Part shown: in pieces, positions 34,251 through 46,527 of the stretch
Position numbering within the stretch: position 1 is the first letter of the stretch
Layout of the letters: every line of letters starts with the position of its first letter
Source of the DNA: Sambucus nigra
Taxonomy: Eukaryota; Streptophyta; Magnoliopsida; Dipsacales; Adoxaceae
NCBI GenBank assembly: GCA_949130495.1
Contig: OX422211.1
Coordinates: 535,776,017-535,840,016, forward strand
Reading direction: 5' to 3'
DNA: 64,000 nt
Made by a program: the position numbers and the translations under genes
The notes under the pieces: model-generated
The model's input: only the letters and a program-made list of their open reading frames with translations
What the model was told of the DNA's origin: nothing
Databases searched by the model: none

Positions 34251-34289
34251 TTGCCATACCTCATCCTCTTTTATATTTTCCTTGAATTT

Positions 34290-35427
34290 TGTAAGAGGAT
34301 CGTTTAAATAAGATCGAGGTGTAAGCCCTTTTGAGTATGGTAATGATAAGTTAATTATCTAAAACCTTGGATTAGTGATAGAACACGCAAACACGAACTC
34401 AATGAAGATAAAACTTAGTTAAAACTCATAAATCTCTCGTGTATAACTCAGAAGATAGTAATGAACTTAGAAGTAACTTAGATAGAGGGAGAGAGAAGTA
34501 AGCACCCTATAATTCTCTAATAATAACTTCCTAATAAATGACAATGGTGGATGATCCAACTCTCTAGTTTGCAATAATTCTCTAATAATAACTTCTGAAC
34601 TCTCAAAAAGATCTCTTCTGAACTCTCAAAAAGATCATCCTCTCCTCAGGGGTGGTTGGGGTCCTTAAATATCCCCCCACACCATCCCCGAGGAAACTCA
34701 GTGATTAAAGACTATGAAAGATATCCCTCATACTTTATGTCACAACATTAAAAGCCTGATGCACTAGTTGTCTCCACGTCATAAACATTAAATGCCAAGA
34801 CATGCCTTTTGCCTAATCACTGTGTGTCAGGGGGGCTATTATCGCAGAGGTGGCTCACTAACTGCTTGACAGCCCCAAATACCACGGTGGTTTACTCAAG
34901 TGCAGGTCTGACATTATTTAGCTGGCTAGTGACATCACCTACAGTAGATGTGACATTAAGTAGAGGGCTGTTTGGTTCACAACTCAACGCTGGAACTCCA
35001 AGCTGCTCCGCCCGAGGTTCCACGGTCAGGGTTCTTCGGTGTTTTACCAGGTGTATCTAAGATGGTTGGGACGAGCCCCAACGGTGCCTCACTTCTCAAT
35101 CCTCCAAACCAAGTCGCTCTAAAGTTCCCGCGGTGAGGTCATTCGATAGAGCATGAAAGCTCTCCCAGGCCCTGCCAAGCCTGGTCTCTCGCGAGTACCG
35201 TTTGACCTCACACTAAAACTCTTTATTATTCTAGTTACATAATTACAACCATTATAGCTTACAGTTAATATAAACAAAGATACAATATGACTAATATAAC
35301 AAGCTAAAATACAAGTTGTCACGCTGAGCTGCCTCGCTTGAGCTGCCACGGTGCCTTAATTCCCAAAACACTATTGCTAATGTGGAATTAATTCTAATCT
35401 CAAAATTACCTTCAAGCCCCCTCTACA
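34290..35427 (-). repeat. E3 3' LTR
   Basis: Begins TGTAAGAGG and ends CTCTACA on the plus strand (canonical TG..CA read on the minus strand as TGTAGAG...). It aligns with 60935-62146; the right copy has about 75 extra bases, including a short CTGAGCTGCCACG duplication and a segment near 61155-61215 that the left lacks. Confidence 0.9.
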
Positions 35428-35438
35428 TTTTCCCCTTC
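35428..35438 (-). other. E3 polypurine tract
   Basis: GAAGGGGAAAA on the minus strand, directly abutting the 3' LTR; the expected primer for plus-strand DNA synthesis. Confidence 0.78.
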
Positions 35439-36341
35439 GTGGAGATATTTGTTGGAGCAAGAAATGTCTGCACGAAACTTCTTAAACTGATGAACCTTCT
35501 CTGCGTGAAAAAATTCTGGCCTCCTTTCCTTCGTTAGAACCACAGCGTTATAATTTCCAGGAAAAAGTAAAATTCTCCCCAATGTACCTGAGCCGAATCA
35601 CTACGACTTGTTGGGGCTTTGATGAAGGGACATCGACATTTTATCCTTTTACTGAGCTTCAACCGTTCTATCTTTATTATTTGAACTTCTCCCGAAAGGC
35701 CTGCTAACCTTCTCAAATACTCGTTCTGATTCTTGGTAGGTGAAATTCTCCTTTGTAATGCTTCGCTATGTTCAAAAAACCAAAAATTCTCCCCGATGCA
35801 GCTGAGTCATCTATTTGAACAACGTTTGGACTTATGGCGAGGGGGCATCATAGATTTTTAAAATCGTTGGGACATCTTTTCTGTTGGGAGTTATTGGATA
35901 TGTTTGATAAAAATTCTGGTGCTAAAAATCAAACTTTCTTAGGAAGGCAACCCTTTCTATTCCCCAGGCATCACTTCGTAAGTGACGTAGCGCTGTCTTT
36001 TCAGGTGTCAAAACACTTCCCGAAGTGCCACGTGTTCATTTGAAGTGATTATAGGCGGTCTTGCACGTGCGATGGTGTGAAACTCAAAAGGTAAGGTTTA
36101 AAAGGCTTCAAACATCTCCTTTTTTCAAACCCTTCTCTTTCCTTCTTCTTCTTCAAGCTCGCGCATACCTTTAGAGAGAGAAACTTTGTGCGAACTCTGT
36201 TCGAACTCTATTATTGCCCAAGCTTTTATGAAGCTTCCTTCTTCTCTCCTCTTTTGCACCACCACCTGTGGTTGTGCCTCTCCCTCCTCATTACCAACCC
36301 TTCTTTTACCAAGATATTCTCAGGCTTCGCTGTTGTCTACA
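35439..36341. other. Upstream region of the E3 antisense gene
   Basis: No gene is supported. Short repeats of AAAATTCTCCCC(A/G)ATG occur near 35570 and 35785. TTTAAAAGG at 36098-36106 is a possible weak TATA element about 240 bp before the ATG, followed by a CT-rich tract (36118-36160) like many plant 5' leaders. Confidence 0.5.
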
Positions 36342-38741
36342 ATGGCCTCCTCAAGCAACCCTAACACACCAGCCACCATTGCTCCACCTGCCACCCCTGT
36401 TATCACCACCTTTGTTGCCCCCTCACTGACTGCTGCCCGCTAGGACTAGTTGTGCTTCTACCGCCAGTCCCCCATACTCGGCAAGGGTGATGACTTTGCT
36501 GGGTTTTGTAAGAGTTGCATTTTTAATGCCAAGTATGTTGCCATGACGCTTGGTGATGAGGATAAGAGTGCTGATGTCTGGGTCTTTCTACCTCCCGAGG
36601 GGACTCTCTGATTCTGTCTTGAGACAAGGGACTTCCCATGGTCCCACATCGACTTTGAAGGTTCTGGGGGCTCTCCTGCTCACTTTGTTGCCTGGAACTC
36701 CCACATGAAGAGTTCCTATACTGATACCCTCACCAAGATTGGGCTTCATAGGTCCAAGTGGTTTGGTGAGTTCACCCTGTCCAAGAATAATAATGTTCTT
36801 CCCATTCTGGTATCTCGCTGGAACGTTACCACTCATACGTTCATTGCTATGTGGACGAATTTACAATAACATTGGAGGATGTGTGCGAGCTCCTAGGCCT
36901 TAAGGCAACAGGTCATGAGTCCTATTCTAATGAAGCCCTGGATGCCCAAGAGACTGCTAACCGTTTGGAGTTAGACCGTATATACCGAAGGTGCATCGGT
37001 ACTTCAAATAAAGCTACCTTCACTCCTCTCATCAACTATTTCTTCAAGGGTACTTCTGAAGGTAGTTCCTCTGAGCCTTCCCCTGGACAAGGTACATCGC
37101 TGGAACTTCCTATCTATATCCTTGTCATTCTTTCTCTCTTCCTTTTAACGGGAAAACCAAATAACCAACCTTAAAGGGACCTCATCAACCTGTCCCTTCA
37201 TTTAACTCGGGGTATCAAGATTCCTCTGGCTGCAATCTCCTTGGGATCCCTCTACACATGGCTCGATAGAACCCTTTTTGACATGGAACACTCTCTGGGC
37301 TGTTATAACTTGGCTAACTTCACCAACTGTGTACTCCTCACGAGCTTCCTCTATGTACATTTCCCGGTCGTAGTATCCAAAACCAACCTCCCTCCTTCGG
37401 GGGAAACAATCCTGCCCCCACGCTCCTTTGTCTATCATAAGAGATAAAGCCAAAAGGAACTAACCTCCTTTATCGATGACTTTTCAAGTTTTGTGATGAG
37501 GCCCTATAAAGAGGATATTTTTCTCTACACTTGTGATTTTTTTAAACATGAGGAAAGAGTGGTCCAGGAGACTACTATAGACCTCATTACTGAAGACCCC
37601 TCACTATCCGTGGTCCTTCTATTTTTTCCAGGCTACTTGCCCTCTTACACCGAGTGAGGATACACCAGCGAGCACTACAATCCCAACCGATGCAGCCGTC
37701 AGTTTGCCATTGATCAAGGGGCTCCTCGTAATATAATATATTTTCCTCAACAGCTACATGGGGAGTGAGTTCTACACTGACTGGGCGAGTCACCATTCCC
37801 AGTATCACAAGGCAAGGGGACATGACCCCTCTATTTGCAAAAAAGTACTGGTCGAGGCAACTGGACCAAATTTCTGAATTCATCGAGGGGGATCCCGTGT
37901 ATCCTCCAGTTCTTTCATTCTCTGCCTTGGAGTTTGGGTTGAAGGGTCATTATATTCTTGGAATTGAGTTCCCTCTAAGACAGACCCCCAAAGAACCTCC
38001 CACTGAACTTCCTCCATATTGACCCATAATCCCTATTGCCACGCCCAAACCCAAGGCCGCTACAACCCCCAAACCACCTACCCCTTCGATCGAAGCTATA
38101 ATAACGGGAGAAGGGCCTTCTCAGCCACCTGCTAAGAAAGCTAAGAAATCCAAATCCTCTAAGTCCAAGCCTCGAGCTTAGGCACTAACTCCTTTGGAGG
38201 CATTCCCTATTGCCTTCGTTCCCCTTCCTATATCTCCAGAAGTAGCTGAAGAGCTGAGAAGGCAGGTGCAAGTTGAGGTCAAAAGAATAAATGTTGAATT
38301 CCAATGGCACGCTATCATTGTTCCTCCCTCTGTTGCTTTTCCCATGATAGTGGTTGATCCCACCGAGCCACTGGTAAAAAGGAGGAGGAGGTCGAGGGTA
38401 CCTGAAGGTGGTGATGCAACAAGCTCAAGGAAGAAAATTTTGGGTACCAATTCCCAGAAGAAACGGATGTCTAAGAAACCTCCATCCCCAGCTCCTTCTG
38501 CTACTGCCTCCTCGCCACCTTCACTAGTGGTTATACCTTCTCGTTCTCCCTCTGGGTCTGAGGTATGTGTGAATTCTTTATTTTTTATTCCCCTTATCTT
38601 AAGGTGTGTTTCATCTGCTCATTTCTTAATAAGAAAATGTTTTGGTGAAGGGAGTTGAAGAAGAAGGGCCTAGTCCCTCCCAGCCCCCCCGTCAGCCATT
38701 TCATGGGGGAGCATTGCGATATCTCTCCAGCAGACACTACT
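36342..38741 (+). pseudogene. E3 antisense gene, first part: plant mobile domain protein
   Basis: From ATG 36342 the frame gives a Ser/Thr/Pro/Ala-rich N-terminus, stops at 36441 and 36447, then LCFYRQSPILGKGDDFAGF and WNVTTHTFIAMW; a one-base shift continues with DEFTITLEDVCELLGLKATG. Joined conceptually, this is the plant mobile domain core (W..THTF...DE.TITLEDV..LLGL). Later parts are IPLAAISLGSLYTWLDRTLF, then a basic, nuclear-signal-like region KKRMSKKPPSPAPS at 38450-38500, and a donor site near 38561. At least four stops and two frameshifts. Interrupted by E4 at 38741; the gene resumes at 51665. Role in the element unknown. Confidence 0.75.
38737..38741. repeat. Target site duplication of E4, left copy
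   Basis: CTACT, repeated exactly at 51660-51664 outside the other LTR. The 5-bp length is normal for Ty3/gypsy integration. Confidence 0.92.
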
Positions 38742-39697
38742 TGATGATGCTGGAAATAACACCACCCTTCAAGGTGTTTGTGATCTCAATTTAATGTTAA
38801 CAATGGCAGCATAAGGGTACATACACATATAGTAGAAGGAGGTGAGGAGAAGAGGATTCACACCGGAATATAAGTGGTTCAGCCAATCAGGCCTACGTCC
38901 ACTGTGCAAATGTATGATGTGTATCACTGTATGAGGGCTCTAATGGCCATAGATACAATCTCTCAAGCTTTCTCTCTCTACTGTGTATTTAAACAGAGTT
39001 TCAGATAGGGTTGCTAATTTTGGATCCCCCTCCAAGAAGGAGAAGATAAGTATATATAGTGCCAGGGGGGTGTAGTGTACCCCCCATGCATGCAATGAGA
39101 ATGTGAGTGTTGATCTAGCCAATATGGTGAAGACATCTGTCCCTCTCACATGTAGAGAATGATGATGAAATACTCCCCCCACGTGGGGGGAATGATTTGT
39201 TATAACTGATTTGTGTCCACGTGTCCTTGTCCATACATATGTCAACAAGTGCTCGGCCTCTGTGCTTTGTCATGACCTTGGCCTGGAAGAGTCCGAGGTT
39301 GGTAAGGTCCAGCTTCCCATCCAATCCGAGATGAGCCATTATGATCTCGGCTTAAGTGAAGCCGAAGTAAGGTATTAAGGTCTGCCTGGGCTGAGGTTAA
39401 GCTAGAAAATGCCTGGAACATCGGTTGATTCACTGATAGGGTTGACTTAGCTAGAGGTATGTCTCCTTGTAACCTCGGCCTACCCCTGGCCGAGTTTATC
39501 ATTCCCGAGTGGACTGATAAACTGCTGATCCCCATGATACATGCAGTTTCCCCTTGATGATGTTTATAATTATGTAGGCCAAGGCCGACCTTGTTATGGC
39601 CGAGGCTTGTTGTCACTGATTCAAGGCATTTCCAACCTCGGCAATGTCTTGGCCGAGGTTGTAGTTTCTAAGCTGAGGTGACACTTGGGGCATATTA
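38742..39697 (-). repeat. E4 3' LTR
   Basis: From TGATGATGCTGG to GGGCATATTA (the right copy keeps CATATCA). Minus-strand TATA box ACTATATATA at 39051-39060. The minus-strand U3 (right of the TATA box) has scattered CCTCGGC/GCCGAGG inverted and direct repeats between 39240 and 39660. Confidence 0.92.
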
Positions 39698-39711
39698 ATT
39701 ACCTCCCAGCC
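39698..39711 (-). other. E4 polypurine tract
   Basis: The minus strand reads GGGCTGGGAGGTAAT before the LTR; purine-rich apart from the T and C positions. Confidence 0.55.
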
Positions 39712-39963
39712 CTTAGTTACATGTGAGAGCAGGTGACTGTGGGGTCTCTACATCTCCGAGGTCTCTCTTGTGCCAATGTCCATTTGACACTTGTCCATCG
39801 CTGAAGTGTGGTGTGCCTGGCAAGCACGTGTTGTCAGCCATCCTTTAGGGCTCCCAAGGCAATGATGGGCCTTGGGAAGCGTGCAATCATATTAAGGGTT
39901 TAAACCTTACTTGGGAGGGTTACAGGGGCTGAGTTTGCTCAAAGGTTCCCAAGTAACCCTCCA

Positions 39964-39990
39964 ATGTCTGCTCCGGCCGACGTTGAGCTA

Positions 39991-40022
<32 letters not shown>

Positions 40023-41837
40023 GAGTGATTCCTATACTCCATCAGCCCCTCCATAAAGCTCAGGAGAACTCTGAGGGAAGAGAAGGCTTACCACGGCCGA
40101 GATGGTGAGATCTTCTTGTACGAGAAGATGTTCAAGTTGGGGTTTCATTTGCCCATCCATACCATCATTAGGTCTATACTAGCCTACATCAACTTGGACC
40201 CTTCCCAGTTGTCACTCAATGCTTGGAGGTTAATTATTGGGGCCATCGTCTTATGGAGGGTTGTTCACCACTCAGACCTTCCAGTCCAAGTCTTTGTAGG
40301 TTTCTATGTCCCTTCGTCTGCTAAAAACCATCCGAGCTATTATCACTTTGTAGCTCGGAAACCTGAAAAGAAGATGCTTCAGGTAACCCAAACTTCAAAT
40401 CATAATTGGAAGCCTTGTTACTTCTTTGCCTTAAGGCCATGGGAATTTGGCCTATGTGCCCCTTCTTCCCCACTAGAGCCGCGAATTCTCATTAGATGGG
40501 GAAAGGTTACAATATCTGCCAAGGCCGACCCTGGTCTAAGCGTGAAAAATCTTCAGAAGGTCAAAGACCTTCAGGATCAGGGGATGCATGGTCTGCTCGT
40601 TAAATTTGAACACCTGATGACCCCCTACTACCTCTCTGAGACTGGTTTAGGGGGAAGTCCTCTTACAGAGCTTGGTAAGTATTTTTTATTCCAAGTTATA
40701 CCTTTGAATTTATACATGTCTGACTCTCTAACTCAGACCTTTCTATTTTGCAGAGCGCCCAAAGGGAATATCAAACGAGCTTTGGGAGATGGTAGCACCG
40801 AGTTTGACGAAGCTTGCTAAGAAGGCAGGTTTGAATGCTCCTCCTCCCCCTCCCTCAACCTCAAAGGCTCATGCCACAAGGAAGAGGAGTGCTACTGACC
40901 CTACCCCTGAGGATCAGAGGTAGAAAAAGAAAGGTGGGGACTCTGCCATCCTAATATCTTCTGTTGATGCCTTGGCTGCTCGTATACAGCAACTAAAAAT
41001 CAATGACAGCATAATAGGCCATAGTCTACAGGCACTAGATGCCATCGACTCTACCATGATCGAGGATGATAAACGTTTTTACCGATCAATGGACACACCT
41101 CTGCTGGTTGAATTTGGCCTCCACAGGTCTATTCGGGTATGACTTCAGATTTTAGTATTATCTTCAAAGTGTAACCTCTAATTTTGACTTTCATCCCATA
41201 TACACGATCACATAATTTGCAGGGCCTAGCCGCTATGCATCACCTCGCCAACTGGACTCTGAGGAAATTGCCCCTCATCCAGAAGGGTCAAGAGACCGAG
41301 AAGGTGTAAAGCACTCTGAATGCCGAGGTAGACCACCTGAAGTCTGAGGTTGATGAGTCTCAGAAGAAGGTTAAAGGGATGGAAAAAGAGATCTCCAAGC
41401 TCAAAAAGGACCATGATATCGCTCTGAAGACCAAGGATGATGTTCTTCAGCAAAAGGTTGACTCTACAGTGAAGGCAGCCCTTGAGGATGCTTCTGAGGG
41501 GATATTGTCTGATTATAAGGTCTCAGACGAGTTCATGAGCTTCGTCTTTGATTACCTTGAAAGAGGTATTAAAGCTACTATCAAATGGGCGGTTGCCAAG
41601 GAGAAGGAGGCAGGAAGTTTGAAGGCCTCTGACTTCATAGTTCTGGGTTTTGCTAGCCCTCGGCTTGCCCAAGCCCTTCAAGGGGTGGAGGAGGAGGTCG
41701 CTGCACCTGCAGAGACTGTACCAATGGATGGTACGGAGATTAATGGAGCTAACCGTAGAGAGCATGGGGACGAGGTGACTAATGTCGTCCAACAGAATCA
41801 GGCCGAGGACGCCAGCACTCTCCCTTCTAACCCTTAG
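39964..41837 (+). pseudogene. E4 antisense gene: putative gypsy-type transposon protein (PF04195-like)
   Basis: Three exons: 39964-40674, 40754-41136 and 41223-41837, with GT-AG introns that keep phase (TEL joins ERPKGISNELW). ATG 39964 opens with an acidic tract coded by a GAT microsatellite (39992-40021); a one-base shift near 40057 follows. The domain FKLGFHLPIHTIIRSILAYI, LDPSQLSLNAWRLI and FFALRPWEFG match the putative gypsy-type transposon family found in Tat antisense ORFs. Exon 2 has a proline run and a basic patch (TRKRSATDP) with TAG at 40921; exon 3 has TAA near 41310, then a heptad coiled coil (41320-41450) and a conserved-looking tail. About 570 codons. Only three lesions, so recently functional. 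Confidence 0.82.
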
Positions 41838-42063
41838 GCTATTTTGTGAATTTCTCTGTACTTTTATAACCCGTTAGTTGTAATCTCTGAAGAATGCTGT
41901 CAGCATATATATTTTTGAATCACAATTGGATGAAAACCTCTAAGGAGGGTTTTTACTTCGTTCATTTTGTTTGTTGAATGCTTCTTTGCCATGTGATGTT
42001 TTAGCTTTGAAGTCTTATTATAATAATGTCTGTTTAAACTCGATCAATAGTCAAGCAGAAATC

Positions 42064-44362
42064 AGACCTCAGACCTTGTCACCACTTAATGATGTTATAA
42101 GGTCTGAGTTCATCACCTAAGATGTTATCCTCATAATTAATTTCATCAAATTAATGATGTTAAGGGTCTGAGGTCATCCAAGTATGGTGTCTGACCTCAG
42201 AACTTGTCACCACTTAATGATGTTATAATGTCTGAGGTCATCACCTAAGATGTTATCCTCATAATTAATTTCACCAAATTAATGATGTTAAGGGTCTGAG
42301 GTCATCCAAGTATGGTGTCTAACCTCAGACCTTGTCACCACTTAATGATGTTATAAGGTCTGAGGTCATCACCTAAGATGTTATCCTCATAATTAATTTC
42401 ACCAAATAAATGATGTTAAAGGTCTGAGGTCATCCAAGTATGGTGTCTGATCTCAGACCTTGTCACCACTTAATGATGTTATAAGGGTCTGAGGTCATCA
42501 CCTAAGATGTTATCCTTATAATTAATTTCATCAAATTAATGATGCTAAGGGTATAAGGTCATCCAAGTATGGTGTTTGACCTCAGACCTTGTCACCACTT
42601 AATGATGTTATAAGGTCTGAGGTCATCACCTAAGATGTTATCCTAATAATTAATTTCATCAAATTAATGATGTTAAGGGTCTGAGGTCATCCAAGTATGG
42701 TGTCTGACCTCAGACCTTGTCAAAACTTAATGATGTTATAAGGTCTTAGGTCATCACCTAAGATGTTATCCTCATAATTAATTTCATCAAATTAATGATG
42801 TTAAGGGTATGAGGTCATCCAAGTATGGTATCTAAACTCAGACCTTGTCACCACTTAATGATGTTATAAGGGTCTGAGGTCATCACCTAAGATGTTATCC
42901 TCATAATTAATTTCACCAAATTAGTGATGTTAAGGGTCTGAGGTCATCCAAGTATGGTGTCTGACCTCAGATCTTGTCACCACTTAATGATGTTATAAGG
43001 TCTAAGGTCATCACCTAAGATGTTATCCTCATAATTAATTTCACCAAATTAATGATGTTAAGGGTCTGAGGTCATCCAAGTATGGTGTCTGACCTCAGAC
43101 CTTATCACCACTTAATGACATTATAAGGGTCTGAGGTCATCACCTAAGATGTTATCCTCATAATTAATTTCACCAAATTAATGATGTTAAGGGTCTGAGG
43201 TCATCCAAATATGGTGTCTAACCTCAGACCTTATCACCACTTAATGATGTCATAAGGTCGAGGTCATCAACTAAGATGTTATCCTCATAATTAATTTCAC
43301 CAAATTAATGATGTTAAGGGTCTGAGGTCATCCAAGTATGGTGTCTGACCTCAGACCTTGTCACCACTTAATGATGTTATAAGGGTCTGAGGTCACCACC
43401 TAAGATGTTATCCTCATAATTAATTTCACCAAATTAATGATGTTAAGGTTCTGAGGTCATCCAAGTATGGTGTTTGACCTCATACCTTGTCACCACTAAA
43501 TGATGTTATAAGGTCTGAGGTCATCACCTAAGATGTTATCCTCATAATTAATTTCATCAAATTAATGATGTTAAGGGTCTAGGGTCATCCAAGTATGGTG
43601 TCTGACCTCAGAACTTATCACCACTTAATGATATTATAATGTCTGAGGTCATCACCTAAGATGTTATCCTCATAATTAATTTCACCAAATTAATGATGTT
43701 AAGGGTCTGAGGTCATCCAAGTATGGTGTCTAACCTCAGACCTTGTCACCACTTAATGATGTTATAAGGTCTGAGGTCATCACCTAAGATGTTATCCTCA
43801 TAATTAATTTCACCAAATTAATGATGTTAAGGGTCTGAGGTCATCCAAGTATGGTGTCTGATCTCAGACCTTGTCACCACTTAATGATGTTATAAGGGTC
43901 TGAGGTCATCACCTAAGATGTTATCCTTATAATTAATTTCATCAAATTAATGATGCTAAGGGTATGAGGTCATCCAAGTATGGTGATTGACCTCAGACCT
44001 TGTCACCACTTAATGATGTTATAAGGTCTGAGGTCATCACCTAAGATGTTATCCTCATAATTAATTTCATCAAATTAATGATGTTAAGGGTCTGAGGTCA
44101 TCTAAGTATGGTGTCTGACCTCAGACCTTGTCACCACTTAATGATGTTATAAGGACTTAGGTCATCACCTAAGATGTTATCCTCATAATTAATTTCATCA
44201 AATTAATGATGTTAAGGGTATGAGGTCATCCAAGTATGGTATCTAAACTCAGACCTTGTCACCACTTAATGATGTTATAAGGGTCTGAGGTTATCACCTA
44301 AGATGTTATCCTCATAATTAATTTCACCAAATTAATGATGTTAAGGGTCTGAGGTCATCTAC
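42064..44362. repeat. 128-bp tandem array with higher-order structure
   Basis: About 18 units of 128 bp, marked by CTTGTCACCACTTAATGATG and by CATCACCTAAGATGTTATCC. Diagnostic variants recur exactly 1411 bp apart: AACTT at 42201 and 43612; TGATCTCAG at 42449 and 43860; ATCTAAACTC at 42830 and 44241. So the right part (about 43475-44362) is a second copy of an 11-unit block. It lies between the antisense gene and integrase. AT-rich, with dyad pieces such as TTAATTTCATCAAATTAA. No coding region. Confidence 0.95.
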
Positions 44363-44490
44363 CCTCATATATTCTACCATTAGAGAACAAGGAAGCAAGA
44401 ATCGACATGGAAACTGATCTCTTATTAATAATCTCTTCATAAGATGGTACATTTACATAACTTTCGGCAACATCATATGTAATATTTCTT

Positions 44491-45720
44491 CTAATGATCA
44501 ACATTCCAGGGATTGGCAAAAGGTTCCCCTTCTAGGTTTTCTAGCCTGTAGGTCCCGAGTACAACCTCTTCTGTCACTTTATAGGGACCATGCCAGTTTG
44601 GGTGTAGTTTGTTTATTTTCTGTAAGGTCTTCTTCAATACCAAGTCTCCCATGACAATGGGTCTTGACTTCACCCTCTGATTGTAGAATTTTGCTGCTCT
44701 CTGCTGGTAAGTTGCTTGTCTGATTTCTGCGTCTTCCCTTCTCTCTTCAATCAGATTTAGGTCTAGTCTCCTCTCTTCCCCATTTTTATCCAGATCATAG
44801 GTCTGAACCCTATGGGTTGGGAGCCCCACCTCTGTTGGTATGAAGGCCTCTGAGCCATGTGCTAGCATGAATGGGGTTTCTCATGTTGGTGTCCTTGTCG
44901 TGGTTCTGTAGGCCCATAACACAACGTAAACCTCTTCAGTCCATCTCCCCTTCGCTTCTTATAACCTATTCTTGATTCCATCGAGGATTATTCTATTTAT
45001 GACTTTGGTCTGACCGTTGGCTTGAGGTCGGCTAGGAGATAAGAAGAACTGCTTTATCCCAACTCTTTCGTAATACTTTTCTAAAGAGGAGTTCTTGAAC
45101 TGGGTTCCATTATCTGAGATGAGAGTGTTTGGGAGGCTATGTCTGCATATGATGTTCCTCCAAATAAATTGGAAGGTTTTATGTTATGTGATCGTTATCA
45201 TCGGCTCTTCCTCCACCCACTTTGAGAAGTAGTCAATGGAAACTATCAGAAACCGGTAATTATTGGCAAATCTTGGTAGGGGTCCTACTAAGTCAATTAC
45301 CCATACTGTGAATGGCCATGGGGAAGTGATTGACGTCATAGGATGATGAGGTCGATGAGGAATAGTGGAGAATCTTTGACATTTATCGCACCTCTTCACG
45401 TAAGCTGCAGCATCTTTAGCCAAGGTCGGACACCAGTATCCCTGTGTAATGATTCTCTTGTCCAAGGGTCTTCCTACTATGTGACTGGAGCACGATCCCT
45501 CATAAACTTCTTGTAAGAAGCGGGGAACTTCGGTGGGATGCACACATTAAAGGAGAGGCAATAGAAATCCCTTCTTATATAGGACGTCTCCTACTATGGA
45601 GAACTTGGCAGCCCTATATCTTAGCTTCCTCCTCTCTAACTTGGACTCAGGTAGCTCTCCCTTTTTGATATATCTGATGAGGGGGTCCATCTATGAGTCC
45701 CCTAGGTTCAAATTGAGACA
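44491..45720 (-). pseudogene. E4 integrase
   Basis: Zinc module VYEGSCSSHIVGR...CDKCQRF (first His changed to Tyr), core with VIDLVGPLP and ISDNGTQF (two catalytic Asp), and a C-terminal domain 44491-44868 with NWHGPYKVTEE. The third catalytic residue looks lost: the motif reads NGQTKVINR, with AAA (Lys, 45004-45006) where the lineage has Glu. Stops occur near 44967, 45187 and 45556. Upstream, 45560-45720 is the linker to aRNH. Confidence 0.86.
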
Positions 45721-45840
45721 AGGGTTGGATACCTCTTCTTCCTCAATGGTCGCCTTTGCTAAGACCTCGACCGGAACTATCCTTCTAATGTTTGTCTTCA
45801 TCGTCGAGGCCAGCCTTGCCAAAGCATCTGCGTGGCTATT

Positions 45841-46475
45841 ATTTTATCGAGGTACCCTCTTTAGTTTTGTCTTTTCGAAACATTCTAACAACATTCTCAC
45901 CCTCCTCAGATACTTATCCATTCTTTCATCTTTGGCTTCGTAGACTCCCAATACTTGATTGACAACTAAGCTTGAGTCGCTATGAAGTAGGAGTCGTCTT
46001 ACACCTAGAGTCTTTGCCAATGAGATATCTGTTATCATGTCTTCATATTTTGACTCGTTGTTAGATGCCTTGAAGCTAAACCTCAAAGCGTATTCAATGT
46101 TAGCACCATCTGGAGCTGAAAGTATTAACCCTACACCGCTTCCACTATCGTAGGAAGAACCATCAACGAAGATATTCCAAATGTCTGTATCCGATGAGAA
46201 GGCCCCTTCTGACGTGATTCCTCGCTTGAAGAGGTATAGATCCTCCTCGTTCTTCGATACTCTGCTCTTGATATTTTTGGGTACGACCTCATCCTAGCCT
46301 TGGAAGACGTTCGGTGCCACCTCTTCCTGTTCTGGGAAGACGTTTGGCACAACCTCTTCCTGCTCTCGGAAGACGCTTGGTGCAACTTCTTCCTAGTCTC
46401 GGAAGATATTTGGTGCCATCTCTTCCTGGTCTCGAAAGACACAGCTGTCTGAGCCTTCATCACCCTCAAGGTCAT
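45841..46475 (-). pseudogene. E4 archaeal-type RNase H with a repeat-bearing linker
   Basis: The aRNH core reads IFVDGSSYDSGSG (first Asp near 46165), ASNNESKYEDMI (Glu) and LLLHSDSSLVVNQ (Asp), in one frame to a stop near 45844. Before it, towards gRNH, a linker at about 46290-46440 repeats a 12-residue unit, E(Q/D)EEVAPNVFR-like, about five times. Two of the units end in TAG. The linker is acidic and Pro/Val-rich. I do not know such a linker in other Tat elements. Confidence 0.8.
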
Positions 46476-46527
46476 TCTCTGCCTCGGCCTCTTCCTATGA
46501 GAATTCAGCAACAAAGTCTGCGAGGGC

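Larger units (their letters stand above)
31165..34289 (-). mobile_element. E5-left: 3' antisense-gene region of another element, split by E3
   Basis: No LTR, gag or pol. The plus strand holds exon-like pieces bounded by GT-AG sites: 31165-31415 (SYSLEKKLVDYGIIVSYDD, then IHWSYTCTLLAVLRGPN) with a stop near 31380, another from 31501, and a set of repeated modules at 33570-34250. Matching modules resume at 62213 beyond E3, so both sides were once one unit. Its relation to LTR3 at 31164 is an abrupt junction. The protein family of the first exon is not recognised. Confidence 0.6.

Noticed and set aside
34276..34290. Longer target duplication of E3 (TTTTCCTTGAATTTT against TTTTCATTCTTGATTTT at 62148)
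   Set aside because: Similarity is partial and T-rich, longer than the 5 bp expected, and the adjacent 5-mers differ; probably chance or decay.
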